A stretch of DNA of 64,000 nt from Sipunculus nudus (GCA_026874595.1 CM049309.1:22365033-22429032); one strand, 5' to 3'; positions 12,548-22,008 are shown, counted from the stretch's first letter. Made by a program: numbers and translations. The notes: generated by a model from the sequence alone, not told the origin.

Positions 12548-13719
12548 GATTCTGCCATATTATGCCATATTTCCAATATCCGATGGGCATGTTATGATGT
12601 AGCCAACGTCCACTGATGGATGTTTGGTAACAAAACAAGACTTGCTAGAATGATTATTGAAATAATACGTGCAAAAGAGCGTGACGGAAGGTGTAGTAGG
12701 ACTAAAAGACGGATGTACTAAAGGACAACCTGAGTATGATAGGGCGTTCCCCCCAAGACGGAACCATAAAAGTAAATATATTATTAAAGATATATTTTCA
12801 GGTTATAAATCACCGTATCGTATCATTTAACTGATCATCTGTCACATACCCATTGCCTTCCAGGTGCATTATATGTTTGAAATACCCGGACCAGTCAAAT
12901 GCCTGTGGTGACCCCTCACGCCAAAGTTCAATCTCATTTCGAGAACTTTCGTTAAAATCTGCCATATAAATCTCTTCGAAATAAGGGCACGGAACAATGA
13001 CGAAATCAATAGATGGTCCACATCCGATTTCCAGAAGTCTTCGGCCCTTAATATTTCCTGTAAAGAGTTTTCTAATACACTTCAAAAAAAGAAAGAAAAA
13101 AAATAAATCAACTTTTGTTTGTTGTTCCATGTTTTGGTGGGTCAATTATACTTTTTGATACACTTAAAACTGAACTAAACCAATTACACTGATGTATAGA
13201 CTAATGTAAATTAAAGTTTCCCATGGAATTACACCATTTATGAAGATGAATACAGGGAGAATCGATAATACATGTACATCTATATAAATGTACGGCCAGG
13301 TAAACAATTTAATGTCCAGCGTGACCTGAAAGAACATCCCTTAATTCAGAGTGCTTTATCTTAAAGATAATAAAGATTTTTTCAAATAAAAAAATGTTAA
13401 TATCTCTATAACTGTTATGTAAGATTTAAATAACGATTATCGTTGATTTTATTCATCCAACCTAATGAATCCTACAACAAAATTTAAATATACTGAGTAT
13501 ATCTTGAAATATCAAATGGTAAAATTAAACAATTCATTATATAGTGATTTGATCTGACAACAACCTACCATGTTTAAAAATATCCAGCTCAAACTGCACT
13601 TTATCTTTGCGGAAGAAAGGATAGGCTGATGATTGGCAATGAAATATGTTGTAAGACGTGTCTAAATACACCCTTCCATCAAAAGCTGACTTGTACATCT
13701 CTGTGACACGGCGGTCCAT
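11881..13719 (-). CDS. NNMT/PNMT/TEMT-family SAM-dependent N-methyltransferase, three exons
   Basis: Class I methyltransferases of this family transfer a methyl group from S-adenosylmethionine to small amines (nicotinamide, indolethylamine and similar) in the cytosol; the substrate here is unknown. Exon 1: ATG at 13719 in a strong context right after a TTTTTTTTCAG acceptor, so a 5' noncoding exon is likely; it encodes VYLDTSYNIF, the family N-terminal tyrosine motif. Exon 2 (about 13071-12850): motif I LLEIGCGPSIDF, acidic motif YMADF, then AFDW and LEGNG. Exon 3 (about 12316-11881): FPCDVL, ITASCLLSACA, LVKPGGDFL, ending TAG. The exact junctions are open. For exon 1 to 2, the GTAGGT donor at 13568 does not keep phase with the nearest acceptor, while AG|GTTGTT with ATTAG does. 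The order and spacing of motifs match the family throughout. A broken copy lies 3.9 kb downstream on the same strand. Confidence 0.85.
12470..12543. repeat. TA microsatellite in the methyltransferase intron
   Basis: Two TA runs are separated by a TATTATAT interruption, between exons 2 and 3. The reverse frame of repeated Ile-Tyr across it is not a protein. Confidence 0.95.
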
Positions 13720-14375
13720 GGTTCCTGAAAAAAAACCCCAGTAAACTTAGTAGTCATTAGTAACTTAGAGGAATGCGTTATTCGCGGATGAGATTGTAAT
13801 TTCAATCCTTCATGAAAAGGGCCTCTTTGTTTTCATTTAAAGTAACAATACTTAACAAATTAAGGCCCTTATGTAAAAGCAGAGCTATTTCGATATAATT
13901 AACCTTAAGTCAGATTTATATCGGAACAAAACGTAAATACACATAGAATGCATCAACGTATAGTCATCGGAGCAGTTATGGGAGAAAACATACACTAAAC
14001 CTTAAAAACCTATATCACACAAGGAAAACACCCGACTTACAATATTATCAAGACTGTTTCCAACTGCTAAACGATTACTAAAATACAAACACAATACACA
14101 ACAGCTTAAAAGTATATAACCCCAGGTAATTATGGTAGGTCCTCAATGTAAGTCAATCAATAACGGCACAATCAATTATAAACACAATCAGACTATGGGC
14201 TGATACAATTCCATCATATTATATAACATATATACATGTAAATACATTGCTAAATTTTACAACTGGAGCCCAGGGAACATGCATTAGACAATATAAAACT
14301 ACAAATCTTACAACATTAATAAAATACAGTTCCTACCAAAAACCTAACTAATAAAATACAGTCTCTAGATCAACC
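13720..14375. other. no gene seen between the methyltransferase and the NADAR-SGNH frame
   Basis: AT-rich sequence with no supported exon. It should contain the promoter or 5' noncoding exon of the methyltransferase, but nothing specific is visible. Confidence 0.4.
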
Positions 14376-15440
14376 TCACTGATAAAACACTGCTTCCTTA
14401 ATGTTCATCCACAATCTTCTGTTGCTTTCCTGTGATAAATGTACTCCGTCTCTGACTACCCCGTCCTCTGTTATGTGTGTCACCTTAGCCATTCTGTAGC
14501 CTTTCTTCTTTGCATCTCTTCTCAACATCTTGTTCACCGCTTTTCTCCTTGTGTCGTAGTCTGTTGGGTATCTCCGCCAACAATATGGTGGAAACCTTGC
14601 CAGTAGCGGTGAGAATACAACCTTGTTCACTTGAAGCTTGCTGGAAAAGTAGTTTGCGAGGCCCATCAGATCTTTCACCACTCTGCTTGGTGTTGTGCTG
14701 TCACTTGAAACATCATTACCGCCGAGGTGGATGATGACTGAGTTTGGTTTGTAGAAATCCACAAGGGGAAACGAAGACTCTGCCTTCTTTACGGTCATCC
14801 CCCCTTTTCCTACAAAAGCCACCTGTTGATGACTTGGCCCGGTGCCTATCTTCTCAACATAACACTCAAGTCTTTTTACTTCACTGGCCCCAAAAACCAT
14901 AACTCTAGGAACACCTTGCCTTGGTACCAGCTTCCTGATGTCCATCAGGATGACTCCAAGCCGGTTTTTGCCCCTCCAGTCTGATGTCTTGATACGGTGG
15001 AGGTTCTCGTGGTACACTCCTATCCCCCAATACATGTCAGTCGTTTCTTCTGCCAGATACTTGGGGGATGTGGCCAGTAGATGATGCTGTAGCTCCTGGT
15101 TTGTGAACTTGGCAGTCAGGGCTCTGGTCATGACCTCCTCCTTCACTTTTTCCCAGTCACTGCCAAGTGGTACCCGCTGACCCAGCTCCTTGATTTTCCA
15201 CGGGTTCTTTGTTGCCATCATGGCATCTCTCAGAGCTGTAGCTGCATATCTGATAGCCTTGGCTGCCTGGAAGAACTGTTCAACGTTTGCATAGTAAACT
15301 CCATCAATTTCCATCTCATGCTGATAGAAGTTTGATAGTGGATCCCGGGTGCTGTGGAAGTAGAGAATCTTGTCTGTGCTCGCTGGTGGATGTATATTGC
15401 ATGATATGATTTCCACCTCTATGTCATGCCTTATATACAT
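14376..15440 (-). CDS. NADAR (YbiA-like) domain fused to SGNH/GDSL hydrolase-like domain, single exon
   Basis: This is an uninterrupted 354-codon frame, long for this window. Residues about 26-169 match the NADAR superfamily: FHSTRDPLSNFYQHEMEIDG, VEQFFQAAKA with its conserved Glu, MYWGIGVYHENL and RLGVILMDIR. Characterised members hydrolyse N-glycosidic bonds in riboflavin intermediates or remove ADP-ribose. Residues about 178-354 match an SGNH hydrolase: VFGASEVKR supplies the block I Ser (S186), GKGGMT the block II glycines, HLGGNDV block III (N242), and RDGVHLS block V (D331, H334). All four catalytic blocks are present. The start ATG at 15440 is the first in frame, and the NADAR homology begins only about 25 residues later. 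SGNH domains are known in ORF1 of some LINEs, so this could be a mobile-element accessory protein. There is no RT beside it except the LTR element 0.9 kb away, which has its own complete boundaries. Confidence 0.85.
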   Translation of the reverse strand: MYIRHDIEVEIISCNIHPPASTDKILYFHSTRDPLSNFYQHEMEIDGVYYANVEQFFQAAKAIRYAATALRDAMMATKNPWKIKELGQRVPLGSDWEKVKEEVMTRALTAKFTNQELQHHLLATSPKYLAEETTDMYWGIGVYHENLHRIKTSDWRGKNRLGVILMDIRKLVPRQGVPRVMVFGASEVKRLECYVEKIGTGPSHQQVAFVGKGGMTVKKAESSFPLVDFYKPNSVIIHLGGNDVSSDSTTPSRVVKDLMGLANYFSSKLQVNKVVFSPLLARFPPYCWRRYPTDYDTRRKAVNKMLRRDAKKKGYRMAKVTHITEDGVVRDGVHLSQESNRRLWMNIKEAVFYQ

Positions 15441-15475
15441 GAGGATTTTTTACCTGTGCATTTGCATTATACAGT

Positions 15476-15680
15476 TTGTCAGTCAATGATTACTACTGTG
15501 GCATGTTTGTCAATTTAATTAATTATCCAAAGTCCAAACACTTACCTCAAAGGCACACCAACCTTTTGTAGTGTCATTTGTTCAGTCAATGATTACTACT
15601 GTGGCATGTTTGTCAATCTAATTAATTATCCAAAGTCCAAACACTTACCTCAAAGGCAACCCATCATTTTGTAGTGTCAC
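15476..15680. repeat. tandem duplication of a ~103-bp unit
   Basis: TCAGTCAATGATTACTACTG at 15479 recurs at 15582, and the copies stay nearly identical through CCAAAGTCCAAACACTTACC. The array lies just upstream of the NADAR-SGNH frame on its own strand, and may be 5' flanking or regulatory sequence. Confidence 0.9.
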
Positions 15681-15970
15681 ACCTGTGATGTGATTAATTA
15701 GCCATGAAATGAATTGAATAATAATATAAACAAGTGATTTTACTAATAACTATAATAATGTAAATATTATGCCAACTTGAGCCAGACTTTTTCTGCACAC
15801 CTACCACTTAAACTCATACACCAAAGTGATCATAATAAAAGTGTTGCATTCAGGTGTTACAAAAATTGCCTGTTGCCCAGTCAGAGCCACGAGGAGGCAG
15901 TTGGCTTTCTGACCACCTACTTTAACTATCCATAAAGTCTAAAAAATAAAATTTCAAAAGAAAATATTAA

Positions 15971-16297
15971 TTTTTCCACATCTTGTCCCCACAACAGAGC
16001 CTTCCACACAGGGAACACATGCTAAGAGCAAGAGGACACGCTGTCCCTCCCTTAACCGTGAAAGGATGTTGTGAAAACAAGCTGTCATGTTCAGAATTTA
16101 GTTTTTTTTACTTTATTTTCTTACAATAAAACAGCAATACAGGATCATGTTTAAATAATTTTTCCACATCTTGTCCGCACAACAGAGCCTTCTACGCAGG
16201 GAACACATGCTAAGAGCAAGAGGACACGCTGTCCCTCCCTTAACCGTGAAAGGATGTTGTGAAAACAAGCTGTCATGTTCAGAATTTAGTTTTTTAC
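15971..16297. repeat. direct repeat pair of ~138 bp, 188-bp offset
   Basis: TTTTTCCACATCTTGTCC starts at 15971 and again at 16159. Both copies run through GCTAAGAGCAAGAGGACACG to AATTTAGTTTTTT with only a few differences. The spacer is an AT-rich tract. The pair ends 60 bases before the 5' LTR but belongs to the target DNA, not to the LTR element. Confidence 0.9.
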
Positions 16298-16355
16298 CAA
16301 TTTAAGTTGTACTATTACATACAAGTCTATAAAGTTTATAAAATATAAGTTTATA

Positions 16356-16359
16356 ATAT
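16356..16359 (+). repeat. target-site duplication ATAT, left
   Basis: The four bases before the 5' LTR equal the four after the 3' LTR (22343-22346). A 4-bp duplication is usual for Ty3/gypsy integrases, but the word is low-complexity, so on its own it is weak evidence. Confidence 0.55.
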
Positions 16360-16693
16360 TGTAATGATTTTATATCTTATAGCAGTTAGGAATCTGTATA
16401 CCAGTAGATAATTGAGTGGTCTTAATTGATTACGGCAGGCAGCTGGGAACCCCTGCTGTGAGGTGACAGTGACCAGCTTGTGGGTACTGGTGCCCCAGGC
16501 TCATAGGGGTCACCCAGAGGATAACAGGCCTGTTGCTGACATGATAGATTAGGGGGCTTGTAAGTGTGATATATCCATGTATGCAGGGGTGAGGTCCTCA
16601 CCCGCCAGTGTATCTTTGATTTTTGACCAGTAAAGACCTAGTAGAAAACCAGCAGTGCTTTTCTTCTGTTTGTGAACTCGGTTGCACGTTACA
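16360..16693 (+). repeat. 5' LTR
   Basis: 334 bp, TG...CA ends, with an imperfect inverted terminus TGTAA/TTACA. It differs from the 3' LTR at 16592 (A versus G) and 16642 (T versus C). Confidence 0.97.
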
Positions 16694-16694
16694 T

Positions 16695-16712
16695 TGGTGG
16701 CAGCGGTGGGAT
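16695..16712 (+). promoter_or_regulatory. primer-binding site, complementary to tRNA-Leu 3' end
   Basis: TGGTGGCAGCGGTGGGAT lies one base after the 5' LTR. It is the complement of a 3' end ...CCCACCGCTGCCA plus CCA, the acceptor and T-stem end known for animal tRNA-Leu (AAG/TAG type). Minus-strand DNA synthesis would start here. Confidence 0.85.
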
Positions 16713-16728
16713 ATATTACCCAGAAAAC

Positions 16729-17808
16729 ATGTCTAGTGATGAAGAAGTTGTGTTTAAGCAGACTGTTGACACAAATGAAGTGAAACCATCGCCCCAAGTG
16801 TCAGGGGACTGGTTTGATAGACTGGAAGAAAGACTATGTAATAAGGTGGGGGAACAACTGGAAAACATGTGGCTAAAAGTAGATCATGTAGCCAGGAAGA
16901 TGTCGGAGAAACATGATGCACTCCTACACCTAGAAAAACAACAAGGTGGTAGAAAATCAGAAGGTCTGGACGATACTGATACAAAACATCCTGTTGTAGT
17001 TCGGACAACACCTATGGTTAAAACAACAGTAAGACCACCCCTTTATGATGGGAGTAGCCCATGGGAGGACTACGAAACACAGTTTGGTATCATATCAGAC
17101 TTAAATGCCTGGAAAACAGAAGAAAAAGCTATGCATTTAGCTGCAAGCCTAGCAGGTCCAGCTCGTGGAGTTTTAGCAGACTTAGATCAGCCTGGACAGC
17201 GTAATTATGATTGCCTTGTGACAGCCATGCGTTCAAGGTATGGAGTAGATCAGCAGGCTGAACTCTTCCGTGCGCAGTTGAAAACTCTTGTCAGGAGACG
17301 GGACGAAAGTCTACAGGAGCTGGCACAAAATATCAAGAGACTAACAAGGATGGCTTACCCAGATGCTACGACGAAACTTCGGGACACGCTGGCATGTGAC
17401 CATTTTGTGGATGCCATACCTGACAGGGATACACGCTGGAAAATTAAACAATCTCGCCCCACTTCATTTGAGGAAACTTTAAAAATCGCAATGGAGTTGG
17501 AGGCTTTCCAGCAAGCAGCAAGTCAAGGTGGGAGACAAATAAGGGCAGCACATACTCAAGTAAGTACAGCACACACCCCACATCTTAAAGACACCATAAG
17601 GCAAGTACTACAAGAAGAACTGAGAAATATGAGAATCAGAGACAGTCCAAATAGGAATGTCGCCTGTTGGGAATGTGGTGTAGTTGGCCACATTCGTCGT
17701 GATTGTCCCCATAACCAAAGACAGAGAACAGATAACAGACAAGTGCAGCAGGGAAACGACCAAATGTCAAGTTCACAGGCCGAAACTTGGCAGGACAGGA
17801 GGCAATAA
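16729..17808 (+). CDS. gag: gag (capsid/nucleocapsid) of the Ty3/gypsy element
   Basis: The first ATG after the primer site is at 16729 (AAAACATGT). The frame also stays open upstream through the primer site, but that part is not likely to be translated. The product is 359 residues: an acidic N-terminus, a capsid-like helical region (about residues 100-260, with WEDYETQF and LQELAQNIKRL), and one CCHC zinc knuckle, CWECGVVGHIRRDC (C-x2-C-x4-H-x4-C), near residue 310 for RNA binding. The stop is at 17806-17808 and overlaps the pol frame. No lesions. Confidence 0.93.
   Translation: MSSDEEVVFKQTVDTNEVKPSPQVSGDWFDRLEERLCNKVGEQLENMWLKVDHVARKMSEKHDALLHLEKQQGGRKSEGLDDTDTKHPVVVRTTPMVKTTVRPPLYDGSSPWEDYETQFGIISDLNAWKTEEKAMHLAASLAGPARGVLADLDQPGQRNYDCLVTAMRSRYGVDQQAELFRAQLKTLVRRRDESLQELAQNIKRLTRMAYPDATTKLRDTLACDHFVDAIPDRDTRWKIKQSRPTSFEETLKIAMELEAFQQAASQGGRQIRAAHTQVSTAHTPHLKDTIRQVLQEELRNMRIRDSPNRNVACWECGVVGHIRRDCPHNQRQRTDNRQVQQGNDQMSSSQAETWQDRRQ
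17751..17789 (+). promoter_or_regulatory. predicted -1 ribosomal frameshift site between gag and pol
   Basis: GGGAAAC at 17751-17757 sits in the gag frame as G GGA AAC, the canonical X XXY YYZ heptamer. After a -1 slip the pol frame is open from 17757 with no stop before the protease. A hairpin CAAGTT (17768-17773) / AACTTG (17784-17789) with a 10-base loop begins 10 bases after the heptamer, a little further than the usual 5-9. Confidence 0.75.
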
Positions 17809-20800
17809 ATTCTGTATTGCCCGAATTTAGGCCTACGGCACCCCATGCTAAAACCAGTACCCTGGACTCTATAGGTGATGGGCTATTTATCAGTGGCAAC
17901 ATTGAAGAAATTCCGGTCTCTTTCTTGATTGATACAGGTGCCAATATTAGCATAATAAGATCCGATGTATATCAAAACATCAGTGAACAAACAAGACCTG
18001 AACTCACAGCTGTGAATAGTCACCTTATCTCTGCAACTGGACAGACTTCTCCATTTTTGGGTCATGGCTGTTTCAATTTTTCCATGGGTAAACAAACATT
18101 GAAACAAAGATTTTGGGTGGCGGATATACAAAATGAGGTGATATTAGGTCTGGATTTTCTATCACAGCCATTTTGTGACCTTTCTGTCAGGGAAAATCAG
18201 CTATTGGTCAATGGTGAAATTTTACCTCTATCACGGACTGCATCAAATGCTCCTGCAGTGTGTCGAGTGTCTGTCGCGGAAACTACTGTTATTCCACCAA
18301 ACAGTGAGGTGATTTTACCTGGAAAAATTACTGATGGTAAAGAGACTAACTGGGTCCAAACCACATGTATTATAGAACCTTGTCCCAGATTCCAAGAAAA
18401 GTGTAACCTGCTTCTTGCTAAAGCTGTTGTGGATTCCGGCAATAAAGTGATACCATTGAGGGTTATGAATTTGACCAATGAACCAAAGACAATTTATACT
18501 AATACCTTTGCTGCTTTCTGTGAACCAGTTACAAGTGTAACAAATACAAGTGACAGTCAGACAACCAAAATTGAAATTAACCATTCATCTGTCCCCGGCC
18601 ATCTGGAAGAACTGATAGCCGAAACTGGACAATGCTTATCTAGTGATCAGAAAGATAAAGTGACACAACTTATCCTCCAATACCGTGATGTGTTTGCGGC
18701 CTCTTCTGAAGAACTTGGTCAAACAAACTTAACAAAACACAGGATCAACACAGGTTCAGCTCCACCCATTAGACAACCAGCAAGACGCCTGCCTTTACAT
18801 AAACGTGAACAAGCGACAAATGAACTAGACAAAATGTTGAAAAAGGGAATTGTAGAACCTTCAAGGAGTCCGTGGGCCTCTCCCATTGTTTTGGTGACCA
18901 AGCGTGATGGATCTGTGAGGTTCTGTGTTGATTATCGCCGACTGAATGATGTGACCATGAAAGATGCTTATCCCCTTCCGCGAATAGATATGTCTTTAGA
19001 TGCTCTCTCTGGATCAAAATGGTTTTCTACATTGGATCTTCAAAGTGGATATTGGCAGGTGGAAATGGACGAGAATGATCGTGAGAAAACAGCTTTTACT
19101 ATTGGTGATGGGGGGCTCTATCAATTTACTGTCATGCCATTCGGCTTGGCCAATGCCCCAGCAACTTTTGAACGATTAATGGAAAGGGTTTTAGCAGGCT
19201 TATCATGGAATGTGTGTTTGGTTTACCTGGATGACATAATAGTCCATGCGGAAACCTTCACTGATGCAATAGCAAGGCTTAAACTTGTGTTCAAAAGACT
19301 ACATGCAGCGGGCCTCAAACTCAGTCCAAAGAAATGTAAATTGTTTCGAAGGCGGGTGTCATTTCTGGGCCATGTGGTTGGTGAGGAAGGACTAGAAACA
19401 GACCCAAATAAAATAACCGCGGTCCGAGATTGGCCAGTTCCATCAAACGTAACCCAGCTTCGTAGTTTCCTGGGCTTATGTTCCTACTACAGGCGTTTTG
19501 TGCAAAACTTTGCGACCATTGCAGCACCATTACATCGGTTGAGTGAACGCGGATGTAAATACAGATGGTCAAATGAATGTCAAGAAGCTTTTGATAAACT
19601 CAAGTCAATTCTCACAAAAGCGCCAATTCTGGCGTATCCAGTATTGGGCAAACAGTTCATACTGGATACAGATGCAAGCAAATGTGGAATAGGTGCTGTG
19701 TTATCACAAATTCAAAATGGAGAGGAACGTGTTGTGTCTTATTACAGCAGAACTTTAACAAAAGCTGAGCGCAACTATTGTGTAACTCGCAGAGAGCTGC
19801 TTGCTTTAGTAGAAGCAGTGCGTCACCATCACCATTACCTATACGGGCACAAATTTCACATCCGCACAGATCATGGTTCGCTTCAGTGGCTATTGAGATT
19901 CAAGCAACCTGAGGGTCAGTTGGCCAGATGGTTAGAAATACTCGGGACTTATGATTTTGAGGTAACTTATCGACCTGGAATTAGACACAACAATGCAGAT
20001 TCTCTTTCGCGCCGACCCTGTGCAACAGATCTTTGTGTTCACTGCGAGCGGGCTGAAACAAAAGAAGAAAAAGGAAATAGTGAGCCAGTGCGACAAGCAA
20101 GGGTTGTTCAAAAGCCTACATCATCAACTTGCAAGTATGCAATATTCACAAATATTCTACAGTTTTTCATACTGACCTGGCTATGCATGAAAAGCTCCCT
20201 CAGCCAATTAGTTACCACATGTAAGATCAGTGATAATAGAGAAAATAAATGTGCTGCCTTAACAAGAAGCCAGAACAGGAATCACTGTCATGATGAACCG
20301 TGGGTCCAGACATGGACAAACATAGAGCTACGAGATGCCCAGTTAAATGACCGTGAGCTGTGTAAAGTGATTGCCTGGAAGGAGGCTAACACAGAGAGGC
20401 CAGCATGGTCAGAGGTGTCCTCAGCCGGCCCTAAGTTAAAGTCATACTGGTCCCAGTGGGAGCTGCTTGTGATAAGGGATGGTGTATTATATCGGCAGTG
20501 GGAGTCTGTGTCTGGTGAGAGCTTCACATACAAATTAGTGGTCCCAATAGATTTAAGGCCTACTGTTTTAAAGCAGCTTCATAATTCAATCACTGGTGGT
20601 CATCTGGGGGTTAATAAAACATTAGCTAAGATCAGAGACAGATACCACTGGGTTGGTCTGCGAACAGATGTGGAAAAGTGGTGTAGGCAATGTGAGACTT
20701 GTGCTAAAAGGAAGAAAGCAACTCGGTCAGGCAAGGCACCAATGCAGACATATAATGTGGGTGCTCCCATGGAAAGAACCGCCATTGATATCCTAGGACC

Positions 20801-21362
20801 CCTCCCTGAAAGTGCACAAGGAAATAGGTTTATCCTTGTGGTATCTGATTATTTTACAAAGTGGACTGAGGCTTTTCCTTTAAAAAATCAAGAAGCTTCA
20901 ACAGTCGCTGATGTGTTGGTTAAGCAGTACTTTTCGAGGTTTGGATTGCCATCACAGCTACATTCCGATCAAGGTAGGAATTTTGAAGCCAAATTGTTTA
21001 AGGAGATGTGTCAGCTTCTTGATATTGACAAGACGCGTACCACAGCCCTTCATCCACAATCTGATGGCATGGTGGAACGGTTTAATAGAACTTTAGAAGA
21101 CATGCTATCAAAATATGTAAATCAAAATCAAAGGGACTGGGATGAACACTTGTCTTTGCTTATGATGGCCTACCGCTCTTCTGTTCATGAAACCACTGGT
21201 CATACACCATGCCAGCTAATGCTGGGCAGAAATCCGAAACTTCCCATTGATGTGGTAATGGGCAGTCCTGTAGAACCAACTGTGAATGATGTGTCGGAGT
21301 ATGTGTACTCACTACAACAGGGAATGTCAAAAATACATGAATTTGCGCGGCAAAATATTTAA
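17787..21362 (+). CDS. pol: pol polyprotein of the Ty3/gypsy element: PR-RT-RNase H-integrase core, ends at an in-frame stop
   Basis: 1,191 codons in the -1 frame relative to gag. The frame begins with TTG, not ATG, as expected for frameshift expression. Protease: LIDTGANISII (DTG at about residues 49-51). Reverse transcriptase: YPLPRID, FTVMPFGLANAPATF, catalytic YLDD at about 480-483. RNase H: LDTDASKCGIGAVLS near 625. Integrase: an HHCC finger (HNSITGGHLG ... CRQCETCAKR) from about 931, then the DDE core (IDILGP; HSDQG; the last Asp and Glu 35 residues apart, in DGMVERFNRT). A short hydrophobic stretch lies between RNase H and integrase, near residue 790. The frame stops at TAA 21360-21362 and then resumes without a shift. 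Confidence 0.95.
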   Translation: MAGQEAINSVLPEFRPTAPHAKTSTLDSIGDGLFISGNIEEIPVSFLIDTGANISIIRSDVYQNISEQTRPELTAVNSHLISATGQTSPFLGHGCFNFSMGKQTLKQRFWVADIQNEVILGLDFLSQPFCDLSVRENQLLVNGEILPLSRTASNAPAVCRVSVAETTVIPPNSEVILPGKITDGKETNWVQTTCIIEPCPRFQEKCNLLLAKAVVDSGNKVIPLRVMNLTNEPKTIYTNTFAAFCEPVTSVTNTSDSQTTKIEINHSSVPGHLEELIAETGQCLSSDQKDKVTQLILQYRDVFAASSEELGQTNLTKHRINTGSAPPIRQPARRLPLHKREQATNELDKMLKKGIVEPSRSPWASPIVLVTKRDGSVRFCVDYRRLNDVTMKDAYPLPRIDMSLDALSGSKWFSTLDLQSGYWQVEMDENDREKTAFTIGDGGLYQFTVMPFGLANAPATFERLMERVLAGLSWNVCLVYLDDIIVHAETFTDAIARLKLVFKRLHAAGLKLSPKKCKLFRRRVSFLGHVVGEEGLETDPNKITAVRDWPVPSNVTQLRSFLGLCSYYRRFVQNFATIAAPLHRLSERGCKYRWSNECQEAFDKLKSILTKAPILAYPVLGKQFILDTDASKCGIGAVLSQIQNGEERVVSYYSRTLTKAERNYCVTRRELLALVEAVRHHHHYLYGHKFHIRTDHGSLQWLLRFKQPEGQLARWLEILGTYDFEVTYRPGIRHNNADSLSRRPCATDLCVHCERAETKEEKGNSEPVRQARVVQKPTSSTCKYAIFTNILQFFILTWLCMKSSLSQLVTTCKISDNRENKCAALTRSQNRNHCHDEPWVQTWTNIELRDAQLNDRELCKVIAWKEANTERPAWSEVSSAGPKLKSYWSQWELLVIRDGVLYRQWESVSGESFTYKLVVPIDLRPTVLKQLHNSITGGHLGVNKTLAKIRDRYHWVGLRTDVEKWCRQCETCAKRKKATRSGKAPMQTYNVGAPMERTAIDILGPLPESAQGNRFILVVSDYFTKWTEAFPLKNQEASTVADVLVKQYFSRFGLPSQLHSDQGRNFEAKLFKEMCQLLDIDKTRTTALHPQSDGMVERFNRTLEDMLSKYVNQNQRDWDEHLSLLMMAYRSSVHETTGHTPCQLMLGRNPKLPIDVVMGSPVEPTVNDVSEYVYSLQQGMSKIHEFARQNI

Positions 21363-21650
21363 TCCATGTCGGACAAACAGAAAAAGAATTATGATCATCG
21401 TGCGGCTTCTGTGTGTTACAAAACAGGTGATGCTGTGTGGCTGTATAACCCTCAGCGCAAGAAAGGACTCACGCCAAAACTACAGTTTTTATGGGAAGGA
21501 CCTTATGTCGTTATAAATAGACTCAGTGATGTGGTGTACAGAATTAAGAAAAATCAAAAAGCCACTCCTAAAGTGGTCCATGTTGACAGGCTAAAGCCAT
21601 ATCAAGGTGAAAACAAACCCGATTGGTTCCAGACTGATGCAAAAAATTGA
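21363..21650 (+). pseudogene. integrase C-terminal (GPY/F) module, cut off from pol by one TAA
   Basis: The same reading frame as pol continues directly after the TAA for about 95 codons. It carries the integrase C-terminal features: YKTGDAVWLYNP, KLQFLWEGPYVVINRLSD (the GPY/F motif) and VVHVDRLKPY. A methionine codon at 21366 could start it alone but has no obvious promoter. It is best read as the tail of pol separated by a single nonsense codon. Confidence 0.85.
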
Positions 21651-21995
21651 ATTTATTATTACGCAGTTTTACTGAGATTGTAATCAGCGTAATATTTACT
21701 TGTATTATTATTTTTTTTATGTTGTTATTCTAGTTTCAGGCGGATGGTTATATTACAAGAACCACTTGTCATGTTTATTTTCCAAGTGTTCAACTTTGTA
21801 AGAGTAAAATATTAGTAAGACTACAGTGGTCACCTCTTGGAGTTCACAGCAATGTTGTTTAGTAAATTCCCCTCAATTAACTTTGAATGTGACTGTAAGT
21901 ACCTAAGTTTATATTCATTCAAATCTCTGTTATATCATTGTTATATCTCAATTATAATTTCATTTCTTTGAATGCGAGGACGCATTCTTTCTTTT

Positions 21996-22008
21996 AAGGG
22001 GGGAGCAG
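21996..22008 (+). promoter_or_regulatory. polypurine tract
   Basis: AAGGGGGGAGCAG directly precedes the 3' LTR and would prime plus-strand DNA synthesis. Confidence 0.85.

Noticed and set aside
12450..12638. Frames of repeated Ile-Tyr (also at 34695, 49720, 51944, 52623, 61232)
   Set aside because: They arise from TA microsatellites read through.
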